19,162 nucleotides of DNA from JBCAWW01 sp045106675 (GCA_045106675.1 JBGCFA010000308.1:1-19162), one strand, 5' to 3'. Positions 7,052 to 14,619 are shown, counted from the first letter of the stretch. Numbers and translations: made by a program. The notes: generated by a model from the sequence alone, not told the origin.

Positions 7052-7528
7052 ATGCCAGACGTTCCCCCGCTCAAACAGAAAGAGCGGATAGAAGAAGTAA
7101 AGACGATTTTTGCCGGCTATCTTGACCGCAAAGGGCAACGCAAGACTCCAGAACGTTTTGCGATCTTGGAAGAGATATATAGCCGTTCGGATCACTTCGA
7201 TGTAGAATCACTCTACATCCATATGAAAAACAAAAATTATCGGGTGAGCCGGGCAACGGTTTATAACACCCTAGATCTGCTTGTGGAATGTGATCTCGTC
7301 AAACGTCATCAGTTTGGCACTACCCAAGCCCTCTACGAAAAATCATACGGATACAAACAACATGACCATGTCATTTGCTCTGAATGTGGCAAGGTGATGG
7401 AATTTTGTGATCCCCGTCTCGGTGCTATTGAAAAAATGGTCGGCGATATGTTGGACTTTGATGTCTCGCATCACGCCCTTACGATATATGGCCAATGCCG
7501 AAATGCGGATTGCGAAGGAAAAAAATAA
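7052..7528 (+). CDS. Fur family metal-responsive transcriptional regulator
   Basis: This is a 158-residue repressor of the Fur/Zur/PerR family that senses a metal ion and binds DNA as a dimer. The winged helix occupies roughly residues 25-95, with RVSRATVYNTLDLLVECDLV as the recognition helix and following strand. His104-Asp105-His106 lies in the metal-binding hinge region. The structural zinc site is shown by Cys109-xx-Cys112 (CSECGK) and by Cys149-x4-Cys154 near the C-terminus, so both cysteine pairs are present. Which metal or oxidant it senses cannot be decided from sequence alone. The STAS gene begins 6 bp after its stop and purA follows; the Fur-PurA order recurs in Bacteroidetes. Confidence 0.92.
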   Translation: MPDVPPLKQKERIEEVKTIFAGYLDRKGQRKTPERFAILEEIYSRSDHFDVESLYIHMKNKNYRVSRATVYNTLDLLVECDLVKRHQFGTTQALYEKSYGYKQHDHVICSECGKVMEFCDPRLGAIEKMVGDMLDFDVSHHALTIYGQCRNADCEGKK

Positions 7529-7534
7529 ACAATT

Positions 7535-7876
7535 ATGGAGTTCTCTTTTGAAAGACAGGAAGATATTGGGGTTTTTAAATTAAATGGCAATCTGATCGGC
7601 GAAACCGATGGGGTGCCCATTACTGAAGCCTTTTCTGAGCACTTAGGCAATGATGTCAAACAGTTTGTAATTGATTTGAGTGATTTGCAGCATATCAATA
7701 GTACCGGCTTAGGCGTATTGATCACCTTGCTGACCAAAGCGCGCAAAATTGGCGGCGAAGTCAACTTGGCTAACCCTTCGCAATACATCAAAAATCTCTT
7801 ATTGATCACTAAGCTCAATACCATCTTCAAGATTCACGATACTACCGAAGAAGCGGTGGCCGAACACGCCGCCTGA
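7535..7876 (+). CDS. STAS domain protein (anti-anti-sigma factor-like)
   Basis: This 113-residue single-domain protein resembles anti-sigma factor antagonists such as SpoIIAA and RsbV, which free a sigma factor by binding its anti-sigma kinase when unphosphorylated. The fold is visible as FKLNGNLIGETDG (strand), QFVIDLSDLQHINSTGLGVL (strand and helix start) and ANPSQYIKNLLLITKLNTIF (helix). At the phosphorylation position of the DSSG motif, the sequence is Asn55-Ser56-Thr57-Gly58, so Thr57 would be the acceptor and the Asp is replaced by Asn. No kinase or phosphatase partner is encoded nearby. It is set between fur and purA with gaps of 6 and 38 bp, so it is most likely in the same operon. 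Confidence 0.85.
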   Translation: MEFSFERQEDIGVFKLNGNLIGETDGVPITEAFSEHLGNDVKQFVIDLSDLQHINSTGLGVLITLLTKARKIGGEVNLANPSQYIKNLLLITKLNTIFKIHDTTEEAVAEHAA

Positions 7877-7914
7877 TCTATAAATTTTTATTAACCAATT
7901 TTCATACAACACTA

Positions 7915-9192
7915 ATGGCAGTAGACGTACTACTCGGACTACAATGGGGAGACGAGGGTAAAGGAAAAGTTGTGGATGTCTTCACACCCGACTACGAAAT
8001 CGTTGCTCGTTTTCAAGGCGGCCCAAATGCTGGTCATACACTGGTTATCGACGGCAAAAAGCATGTACTTCACCTGATCCCGTCTGGTATCTTTCATGCC
8101 GATACGCAATGTGTCATCGGCAATGGCGTAGTATTGGATCCTGTAACCCTTCGCCGTGAAATCGAAGCACTAATCGAGCGTGGCGTCAATGTCAGCGAAA
8201 AACTCTATATCTCTCGCCGTGCTCACCTTATTTTGCCTACTCACAAACTGCTAGATGCAGCTTCTGAAAAAGCCAAAGGTGATAAGAAGATTGGTTCAAC
8301 CCTGCGCGGTATCGGCCCTACCTATATGGATAAGACGGGGCGTAATGGCCTCCGTGTGGGTGATGTCTTGTCAGATAATTTTGCTGAACGTTACCAAAGC
8401 TTGGTCAATAAGCACCATGATCTACTCAAGCATCTCTATGACTTTGATTATGATCTGAGCGAGTCTGAGCCTGAATTCATGTCTGCCATTGAGTTTCTCC
8501 GTGGCCTAAAACTTGTCAATACTGAGTATTTACTCAATAACGCCTTGGCTGAAGGTAAAAAAATCCTTGCCGAAGGTGCTCAAGGTACACTGCTCGATAT
8601 AGAGTTTGGTAGCTATCCATTTGTTACCAGTTCTAATACAACTGCTTCCGGCGCTAGCTTTGGTTTAGGCGTTCCACCGACTAAGGTGGACAAAGTATAT
8701 GGCATTTTCAAAGCCTATTGTACGCGTGTCGGTAGCGGGCCTTTCCCGACAGAGCTTACTGGTGCAGATGGTGAGGAAATACGTCAAGCTGGTGGTGAAT
8801 TTGGTGCCACTACTGGACGGCCTCGCCGAACGGGTTGGATTGACCTCCCTTTGCTAAACTATGCAATCCAAATCAATGGCGTAACGGATCTCATCATGAC
8901 CAAAGCGGATGTGCTGTCTATTTGCACGGAGATCAAAGCATGCGTTGCCTACGAAACTTCCGAAGGACGTACCGAAGAGGTACCATTTGATCTGGCGGAT
9001 GCGCAACCCATTTATGAAACTTTGCCATGCTGGCAAGAAGACGTGACTGGAGTACGCGACAAAGCCAATCTTCCGGCTAAACTCCAAGACTATGTCGATT
9101 ATCTCGAAAATAAATTAGGCGTACCGATAACCTATGTTTCAGTAGGACCCGATCGTGAGCAGATTATGCACATGGGGACGGTTTCGGCCTAA
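7915..9192 (+). CDS. purA: Adenylosuccinate synthetase
   Basis: PurA joins IMP and aspartate using GTP to give adenylosuccinate, the first committed step from IMP to AMP, in the cytoplasm. The 425-residue length is normal. The N-terminus has the GTP-binding loop WGDEGKGK (11-18) with catalytic Asp13, and GGPNAGHT with His41; both match the numbering of characterised enzymes. GNGVVLDP, the IMP-binding segment GSTLRGIGPTYMDK, and the later EGAQGTLLDIEFGSYPFVTSS and GATTGRPRRTGWIDL are intact. It is the last gene of the fur-STAS-purA run and is closed by a strong terminator 24 bp after its stop. Confidence 0.98.
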   Translation: MAVDVLLGLQWGDEGKGKVVDVFTPDYEIVARFQGGPNAGHTLVIDGKKHVLHLIPSGIFHADTQCVIGNGVVLDPVTLRREIEALIERGVNVSEKLYISRRAHLILPTHKLLDAASEKAKGDKKIGSTLRGIGPTYMDKTGRNGLRVGDVLSDNFAERYQSLVNKHHDLLKHLYDFDYDLSESEPEFMSAIEFLRGLKLVNTEYLLNNALAEGKKILAEGAQGTLLDIEFGSYPFVTSSNTTASGASFGLGVPPTKVDKVYGIFKAYCTRVGSGPFPTELTGADGEEIRQAGGEFGATTGRPRRTGWIDLPLLNYAIQINGVTDLIMTKADVLSICTEIKACVAYETSEGRTEEVPFDLADAQPIYETLPCWQEDVTGVRDKANLPAKLQDYVDYLENKLGVPITYVSVGPDREQIMHMGTVSA

Positions 9193-9216
9193 GCGAATAT
9201 TCAATAAAGAATTTCA

Positions 9217-9260
9217 ATGTCCAATGCAGAATCTGTTTTCTGCATTGGGCATGTTTTTTT
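9217..9260 (+). terminator. Rho-independent terminator after purA
   Basis: ATGTCCAATGCAGAA (9217-9231) pairs with TTCTGCATTGGGCAT (9238-9252) over 15 positions with one T-G pair and a 6-base loop, followed by G and seven T. It closes the fur-STAS-purA transcript. Confidence 0.93.
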
Positions 9261-9419
9261 AGTCTTAGTAAGCAATGGGAGTTTGAGTCTTTTTTCCAAT
9301 AAGTTTGTGCATTCTCCTTTTCTTTACTGCTGCACAGAACGCTCTATTAAGGCCATATTCGTTAGGTATTAGGCTAGGTGCGGAGAGATCGTGGAGCTTG
9401 AAAGCTATCGACTCAATAA

Positions 9420-9436
9420 AGCGTTCCACGAAGTGG
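9420..9436 (+). repeat. Variant copy C of the hairpin element with a compensatory stem change
   Basis: AGCGTTCCACGAAGTGG lies in the gap between purA and the WG-repeat gene. The stem is CCAC/GTGG in place of CCGC/GCGG: both arms changed and pairing was kept. The loop is three bases (GAA). Confidence 0.5.
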
Positions 9437-9488
9437 CTGCGATAAAAAGACAGCTGGACTGCATCATCAATCTACTCTCATCTACCAA

Positions 9489-10112
9489 CTACTCACAATC
9501 TTCTACACAGTTTCCCCTTTGGTCGATATAAGACCACTTCCCATCCTTCAATACACGGGCTTTTCCCATGAAAAATGGCCAAGCATCATCGTATTGGAGA
9601 GGAATAATGGTTTTTCCTGCGAGATCAAAAAAACCAACTTTGCCTTGATGTTTGATGAGCATCATTCCTTCGGAGGCAGACTGTACTTGAGCAAAGCGTG
9701 GTGGCATAATGACACCTGCTTTATTGTCGATCCAACCAAACACACCCGCTAGTTCGACGACGGCGACTCCTTCACTAAAAGCCAAGACTCTATCATACAT
9801 CAGAGGTACTACCGTCGATCCCTCTGGCTCAATGAAGCCATATTTACCATCTATGGCCACCTTGGCGAGGCCATCCTTAAAGGCCGAAGCTTTGTCATAG
9901 ACCGCTTCAATTACTATTGTTCCAGCTTCATTTTTGAAGCCATATTTACCATCGGCTTCAAATTTTTGGAGTGCCGCTACTCGCGGAACGCTAGCATCAA
10001 TCAAGATCAATGTGGTATCTAGCTGCAAACTATCTCCTACTTGTGCATAAATATTTATTCCTGAAAAGAAGCTTAACAAGATCGAGAGGAGTATTTTATT
10101 GGACAGGGCCAT
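9489..10112 (-). CDS. Exported WG-repeat protein
   Basis: This 207-residue protein consists of a signal peptide and WG (KWGYID-type) beta repeats. The start is placed at the ATG at 10112 because MALSNKILLSILLSFFSGINIYAQ is a clear signal peptide ending Ala-Gln; the open frame reaches back to 10205 but that part is basic, unlike a leader, and overlaps the divergent gene. Four to five repeats of about 25-30 residues follow, each with a core like KYGFKNEAGTIVIEAVYDKA, KYGFIEPEGSTVVPLMYDRV, VFGWIDNKAGVIMPPRF, KVGFFDLAGKTIIPLQYDDA and KWSYIDQRG. WG repeats are common in exported proteins and probably mediate binding; no enzyme domain is present. Copy D of the dispersed hairpin element lies in the segment before the first repeat. 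Confidence 0.85.
   Translation of the reverse strand: MALSNKILLSILLSFFSGINIYAQVGDSLQLDTTLILIDASVPRVAALQKFEADGKYGFKNEAGTIVIEAVYDKASAFKDGLAKVAIDGKYGFIEPEGSTVVPLMYDRVLAFSEGVAVVELAGVFGWIDNKAGVIMPPRFAQVQSASEGMMLIKHQGKVGFFDLAGKTIIPLQYDDAWPFFMGKARVLKDGKWSYIDQRGNCVEDCE
9974..9992 (-). repeat. Dispersed hairpin element, copy D (inside the WG-repeat gene)
   Basis: On the minus strand it reads AGCGTTCCGCGAGTAGCGG, loop GAGTA. It lies in the sense direction of its host gene and is read as Ser-Val-Pro-Arg-Val-Ala, between the signal peptide and the first WG repeat. Confidence 0.7.
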
Positions 10113-10129
10113 ATAATTTTTGTTTGTGG

Positions 10130-10160
10130 CAAAATACCAATTTGCCTTCCTCCTACCAAA
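10130..10160 (-). promoter_or_regulatory. Candidate promoter of the WG-repeat gene
   Basis: On the minus strand TTTG (10157-10160) and TATTTTG (10130-10136) are 20 bp apart, and the second ends 17 bases before the ATG. The -7 box is one base short of TAnnTTTG. It interleaves with the divergent promoter candidate at 10141-10172. Confidence 0.3.
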
Positions 10161-10172
10161 GTGAGATTTTTG
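10141..10172 (+). promoter_or_regulatory. Candidate promoter of the T9SS-secreted phosphoesterase gene
   Basis: TTTG at 10141-10144, a 20-bp spacer, and GATTTTTG at 10165-10172 match the Bacteroidetes -33/-7 pattern at all but one fixed base. The box ends 25 bases before the ATG at 10198. Confidence 0.4.
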
Positions 10173-10197
10173 TCGTTCTCTAATCAAACCCAATCTT

Positions 10198-11457
10198 ATG
10201 CGCAAAGCGATTTTTACTCTTTTTTTAGCGGTCGTCTGTGGCCTGAGCCTGAACGCTCAAATTCAAGTCAAGGTGATGCATTATAATGTGTTGATGTTTG
10301 GCAATTCTTGTGGGGGCGTGACTGCTAGTCAGAAGTATAATTGGCTTGCTACGATTTTAGATGACTACCGGCCAGATATATTTACTGTAAATGAGTTTAA
10401 TCCCAATCAAGCCTATGCCAACGGGATCAAACAACTGTCTTTTTCCTATACCAATGCTGTAGCCAATGCAGATTTTACAAATCTTGCCAACTCAAATATT
10501 ACCAATCAACTCTTCTATAATACCGACAAGTTTGGTTATGCTGGCGTGGAGGTGATTGGGGGTTCTCTACGTGATGTCAATGTCTATAAGCTTTATCTCA
10601 AACCCGAGATCACTCAAGTAGGGGAGGACACTACCTTTTTGTATTGTATCGTTGCTCACCTAAAAGCCGGAACAGGTGGCAATAATGAGAGTCAGCGTTC
10701 GGTAGCAGCGACCAGCATCATGAACTGGGTTGCCAGCAATGGGGTGGACAAAAACGTCCTTTTGATGGGAGATATGAATATTTACTTCCCTGCGGAGCCT
10801 GCTTTCCAAAAGTTTGTTGCCAATACCAATACGGCCATTAGTTTTGATGACCCTATCAATAAAGTCAATGGTTGGAGTGGGGCTAGTAATGCTTTATTCC
10901 ATACTCAGTCCACCCGTACCAGTTCTCCTGACTGTGGCTCTGCCGGAGGGATGGATGATCGTTTTGATATGATATTGATAAGTCCTGCTATCAGCAATGA
11001 GTCTGCGGGCATAGGCTATGTAGAAGACTCCTATAAAGCTTTTGGCAATGATGGCACCAACTACAATACTTCGCTAGTGTGTGATGGCTCTCCTGTGTCT
11101 ACAACGATCTGCGCTGCCCTCAAGCAGATGTCTGACCACTTACCAGTAGTTCTTGAACTCAATCTGAGTCGTGCAGTGAGTATCGATCAAGCGATGATTT
11201 CAGGTTTGAGCATAGAATTAGCGCCAAACCCATTTGCGGATCTTGTAAACGTTAAAATCGATTATGCAGCTGCTCAAAAAGAAAACTGGACATTGAAATT
11301 AATCAATGCCCAGGGACAAACTGTCTTTGTGCGTTCGCTTAGAGCGAATTCTCAAGAACTCTCGATCACTACTACTGATTTACCATCGGGCATTTACCTC
11401 TTGAGTTTGCAAAATGCCGAAGGAAAAACACTGAATAAGAAATTATTGAAGCAGTAA
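10198..11457 (+). CDS. Secreted endonuclease/exonuclease/phosphatase-family protein with type IX secretion C-terminal domain
   Basis: This is a 419-residue extracellular phosphoesterase of the DNase I-like fold. Residues 1-20 are a signal peptide ending LNA, with Gln21 first in the mature protein. The catalytic set of the fold is visible: Asn30 in HYN, Glu66 in VNEF (metal ligand), His154 in HLKAG, Asp192 and Asn194 in GDMN, Asp257 in RFDMIL, and Asp313-His314 in SDHLP. This pattern fits a nuclease, a sphingomyelinase-like or another phosphodiesterase; the substrate is not shown. From about residue 339 (IELAPNPF) to the end (GIYLLSLQNAEGKTLNKKLLKQ) is a Por-type sorting domain, so export through the outer membrane by the type IX system is expected. 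Its stop codon abuts the stop of the opposing SPOR protein with no base between. Confidence 0.9.
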   Translation: MRKAIFTLFLAVVCGLSLNAQIQVKVMHYNVLMFGNSCGGVTASQKYNWLATILDDYRPDIFTVNEFNPNQAYANGIKQLSFSYTNAVANADFTNLANSNITNQLFYNTDKFGYAGVEVIGGSLRDVNVYKLYLKPEITQVGEDTTFLYCIVAHLKAGTGGNNESQRSVAATSIMNWVASNGVDKNVLLMGDMNIYFPAEPAFQKFVANTNTAISFDDPINKVNGWSGASNALFHTQSTRTSSPDCGSAGGMDDRFDMILISPAISNESAGIGYVEDSYKAFGNDGTNYNTSLVCDGSPVSTTICAALKQMSDHLPVVLELNLSRAVSIDQAMISGLSIELAPNPFADLVNVKIDYAAAQKENWTLKLINAQGQTVFVRSLRANSQELSITTTDLPSGIYLLSLQNAEGKTLNKKLLKQ

Positions 11458-12489
11458 TCAGTTTTGTAGCGTTTTGATGATCGCATTCATGCGTTCTTGA
11501 GTATTGTATTGTTTCAAGATATTCTTGGCCTCACTATCAGCAGTAAAGGGACCGATTCTCACTCGATAGAGGTTTCGTCCATTAATGTTTAGCTGATCTA
11601 TGTGGACATTGTCCGTATAATCTTGTTGTAAACGAGTTTTTTCTTTTTGTGCGTTTATTTTATCCGCATATACGCCCGTTTGCACGATAAGATTGCTCGT
11701 GGGCAGGACTGGGATCTTAATCTCAGGAGTTGGAGTCGATACATTATTGTTTGCGGGCTTCTCGTCCAATATTGAAATCTCAGTTGCCTCTGCAGTGGGA
11801 CGTATGTCTTCTATTTGCGTGAGTTCATCGCTTTGATGTTTCAATACTTTTGTATTGTCCAAATCATTGAGCTCCGTAATCTGGAACTCTTCCATTTCAC
11901 TTTGGATGATTGGAGGCTCATTTTCAGCGTTTAAGTCTTGAAAAATGAGCGCTGTAGATTCTGGCTTTGTCTCTGCTGGCCCACTCAAAGGCTTCGTAAG
12001 ACTGGGAGGAGTGGAGATTTTATAAGACTCCGGTGGAAAGGTCATACTCATATCAGTTTGAAGCTGATTGCGATAGGTCTGTAACATTTGTATGAACGCT
12101 TGATCTCCAGTAAAACCAGTAAAGCGATACAGCATTTTTCCTTCGGCGGAGAATAATACAATCGTTGGAAACAGAATCACTTGATAACGATCAACCAATT
12201 GTGTAGTCAAGTCATTTGAATTGTCAAAGGAAAGCTGCATCGCCAAGTAGTTGTTGGCGACATAATTTGCCAGCTGAGGACTTGAGTAAGTGAATCTTTC
12301 GAGATTCCGTGAAGGAATCCCATCATCATGAAAACTGAGTAAATAGGGTTTTTGTTCTTCGTGAGCTTTGGTTTTCATTTGCTCAAAAGAACCATTAAAG
12401 AAGGCTACGACCCCAGGGCCGGATTCGGGGGTAGCTAGCGTAAGCAGGAAGCTGAGGGAGAAAATCATTAAAGAGAAAAAATTCCTCAT
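11458..12489 (-). CDS. Thioredoxin-fold protein fused to a C-terminal SPOR domain
   Basis: This 343-residue exported protein combines two domains. The start is placed at the ATG at 12489, which gives the signal sequence MRNFFSLMIFSLSFLLTLA; the frame is open to 12543 but that extension is not leader-like. Residues about 28-135 look like a thioredoxin_7-type fold (KPYLLSFHDDG, then VDRYQVILFPTIVLFSAEGKML with the cis-Pro). At the place of the redox CxxC the sequence reads DDGIPSRN, so both cysteines are missing and disulfide chemistry is not expected. An acidic, Pro/Thr-rich linker runs to about 264. Residues 265-343 are a SPOR domain (IVQTGVYADKINAQ...YRVRIGPF), a fold that binds glycan-stripped peptidoglycan at division sites. 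A periplasmic role at the cell wall is inferred. Confidence 0.82.
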   Translation of the reverse strand: MRNFFSLMIFSLSFLLTLATPESGPGVVAFFNGSFEQMKTKAHEEQKPYLLSFHDDGIPSRNLERFTYSSPQLANYVANNYLAMQLSFDNSNDLTTQLVDRYQVILFPTIVLFSAEGKMLYRFTGFTGDQAFIQMLQTYRNQLQTDMSMTFPPESYKISTPPSLTKPLSGPAETKPESTALIFQDLNAENEPPIIQSEMEEFQITELNDLDNTKVLKHQSDELTQIEDIRPTAEATEISILDEKPANNNVSTPTPEIKIPVLPTSNLIVQTGVYADKINAQKEKTRLQQDYTDNVHIDQLNINGRNLYRVRIGPFTADSEAKNILKQYNTQERMNAIIKTLQN

Positions 12490-12702
12490 TACAGGTGTTA
12501 GGTTAGGTGCAAATAATGATAAACCACAAAGGGGCTTAATCAAGTTTGGGTGAAAATTCAGGGTATTCTTTTAGCAACACCCAAATAAAAGGGATTAACT
12601 CTTTGACATCAAATCAAGAGTCTCCAAAATCAGTAGAGTGGTGTAAGGTTTATTCTTCATACGTGTTATATCTCATCAGAGTTAATTTTTGCGATTATTC
12701 CT

Positions 12703-12710
12703 TACCTTTG
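12703..12710 (+). promoter_or_regulatory. Candidate -7 box for the ABC exporter gene
   Basis: TACCTTTG matches TAnnTTTG exactly and ends 17 bases before the ATG at 12728. The -33 region shows only GTT. The remaining 12490-12702 segment holds no gene I can support. Confidence 0.4.
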
Positions 12711-12727
12711 ACAGGTAAAAATTATTT

Positions 12728-14518
12728 ATGCGCTCCTTATTTGCCCTGAATCCTTATATCTGGAAGTACAAGAAACATTTGTTGCTTGGAATTTTATTTG
12801 TAGCGCTTTCCAACGTTTTTTCCATCTATCCGGCTCAAATTGTGCGAAATGCCATCAACATGGTAGGCGAAGTTTTGAGCTTTTATAAAATATTCTCCGG
12901 CTTCGATATAGCCCATGATGTGGAATATGTTCTGGTTAAAAATTTGTTGCTTTTTGGTGGCCTCGTAGTTTTGATGGCTTTGATCAGAGGGGTTTTTCTC
13001 TTTTTCACTCGGCAAACCATCATTGTAATGTCACGGCTTATCGAGTACGATTTGCACAATGACCTTTATGACCATTTACAAGAACTCTCCTTCTCTTTCT
13101 ATCGGCGCAACCGAACGGGAGATTTGATGGCACGAATTACGGAGGATGTGAGTAAAGTCCGGATGTATCTCGGACCAGGGATCATGTATACCCTCAATAC
13201 CATCACGCTATTCGTAGCGGTAGTCTCCACAATGGTATGGGTTAATCTTGAACTTACGCTCTATGCACTCATACCCTTACCGCTGCTTAGCTATTTGATC
13301 TATCGAGTAGAGTCTATCATCCAAAAGCGTAGCGAACGTATTCAAGCTCAACTGTCGACCTTGCAGACCTTCGCGCAAGAATTGTATTCTGGCATCAGGG
13401 TCGTTAAGGCTTATGTCAAAGAAAGAGCGAATATTTTGCGCTTTGCTAAAGAGTCTGAAGAGTACAAAGATCGTTCCATGAACCTCGCTCGAATTGACGC
13501 TTTATTTTTTCCTTTGGTAGTATTATTGGTGGGCTTTAGCGTCGTCTTGACTGTTTGGGTTGGGGGCGAAAAAGTGATAGCAGGTACCCTTACTGTTGGC
13601 AACATTGCCGAGTTCATTATCTATATCAATCTTCTCGCTTGGCCTATCATTGCTGTTGGCTGGGTCACTACATTGATTCAACGAGCTGCGGCGAGTCAAG
13701 ACCGGCTTAACGAATTGCTTGGGCAAAGGTCTGAGATTCGCTTTAGTCCCTCAGATGCAAAGATCAAACAGGCAGATATACAATTTAAGGAGGTGAGTTT
13801 TACCTATCCTGATACTGGGATCAATGCACTCAAAGAGGTCTCATTTGCACTTAAGCCAGGTCAGAAATTGGGTATTGTTGGGCCTACTGGTTCTGGCAAA
13901 TCTACCCTCTGTACGCTCATCCCACGTTTGTTTGAAGCCGATTTTGGTACGATAGAATTAGATGGCAGACTAATACAAGCCTACGATAAACAAGGCTTGA
14001 GAGAAGGGATTGGCTATGCTCCCCAAGATGTATTTCTCTTTTCTGACACCATCCATGACAATATTGCCTTTGGTAGTCCAGAAGCTAGCCGAGAGGAGGT
14101 AGAGCAAGCAGCTAAAGATGCGTCTATCTATCAAAGCATTGCTGATTTCCCTCAAGGCTTCGATACCCTAGTCGGGGAACGCGGTACTACCTTGTCCGGC
14201 GGACAAAAGCAACGGACTGCCATTGCAAGAGCATGGATACGGAAACCCAAAGTACTTATCCTCGATGATGTGTTGTCAGCTGTCGATACTACCACTGAAG
14301 AGACAATCCTGAGCAATCTCCGCAGCTATCGGCAAGAACAGCCTGAAACGGCAGTCATTATGGTTGCACACCGGATTACTTGTGTGCAAGATGCTGATTT
14401 GATTCTCGTGCTTGAAGATGGCCGTATTACGGAACGCGGAACTCATGACGATTTGATCGAAAGTGATGGCTATTATGCCCGTATTTATGAGAAGCAGTTA
14501 CTCGAAGAGGTGAAGTAG
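12728..14518 (+). CDS. ABC exporter half-transporter (permease fused to ATPase)
   Basis: This 596-residue protein has the MsbA/MDR-type layout: a six-helix membrane domain (about 15-320) fused to a nucleotide-binding domain. It would export lipids, peptides or drugs from the inner membrane as a dimer. Walker A is GPTGSGKST (385-393), the signature LSGGQ is at 489-493, Walker B is VLILDD (509-514) and the switch histidine is His548 in VAHR. The catalytic glutamate after Walker B is replaced by Asp514 (LDDVLSAVD). That change is typical of one partner of heterodimeric exporters such as YheI/YheH or TM287/288, so a second subunit elsewhere in the genome is likely; none is encoded in this window. 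A -7-like box lies just upstream. The substrate is not known. Confidence 0.93.
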   Translation: MRSLFALNPYIWKYKKHLLLGILFVALSNVFSIYPAQIVRNAINMVGEVLSFYKIFSGFDIAHDVEYVLVKNLLLFGGLVVLMALIRGVFLFFTRQTIIVMSRLIEYDLHNDLYDHLQELSFSFYRRNRTGDLMARITEDVSKVRMYLGPGIMYTLNTITLFVAVVSTMVWVNLELTLYALIPLPLLSYLIYRVESIIQKRSERIQAQLSTLQTFAQELYSGIRVVKAYVKERANILRFAKESEEYKDRSMNLARIDALFFPLVVLLVGFSVVLTVWVGGEKVIAGTLTVGNIAEFIIYINLLAWPIIAVGWVTTLIQRAAASQDRLNELLGQRSEIRFSPSDAKIKQADIQFKEVSFTYPDTGINALKEVSFALKPGQKLGIVGPTGSGKSTLCTLIPRLFEADFGTIELDGRLIQAYDKQGLREGIGYAPQDVFLFSDTIHDNIAFGSPEASREEVEQAAKDASIYQSIADFPQGFDTLVGERGTTLSGGQKQRTAIARAWIRKPKVLILDDVLSAVDTTTEETILSNLRSYRQEQPETAVIMVAHRITCVQDADLILVLEDGRITERGTHDDLIESDGYYARIYEKQLLEEVK

Positions 14519-14599
14519 TATCCCAATACTTTATAGTACCCCATTTTTGCTGATGAAAGATGATTGCAGTCTATAAAGACTTGTTAATCAGGTACTTTT

Positions 14600-14619
14600 T
14601 GATTTGATTTCCCAAATCA
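14600..14619. promoter_or_regulatory. Inverted repeat upstream of the small lipoprotein gene
   Basis: TGATTTG and CAAATCA form a perfect 7-bp palindrome around ATTTCC, 51 bp before the lipoprotein ATG. There is no following T run; a preceding TACTTTTTG overlaps a -7-like pattern. It could be an operator or part of a terminator for the ABC gene. I see nothing else in 14519-14670. Confidence 0.35.

Noticed and set aside
9391..9531. Open frame of 46 codons starting at GTG in the purA/WG gap, with coding-like first 30 residues
   Set aside because: It starts with GTG, has no ribosome-site support, contains the hairpin element copy C and runs into the 3' end of the WG-repeat gene on the other strand. 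It could be a remnant but there is too little support.
10113..10205. Upstream extension of the WG-repeat protein to an ATG at 10205
   Set aside because: The added 31 residues are basic and precede a complete signal peptide; they would also overlap the divergent gene's start and both promoter candidates.
12490..12543. Upstream start of the SPOR protein at 12543
   Set aside because: The 18 added residues place an unneeded segment before a normal signal peptide; the ATG at 12489 gives a standard leader.
12546..12749. 67-residue frame on the plus strand before the ABC exporter
   Set aside because: It overlaps the exporter start in another frame, contains its -7 box, and its peptide has no leader, domain or bias; a non-coding promoter region explains it better.
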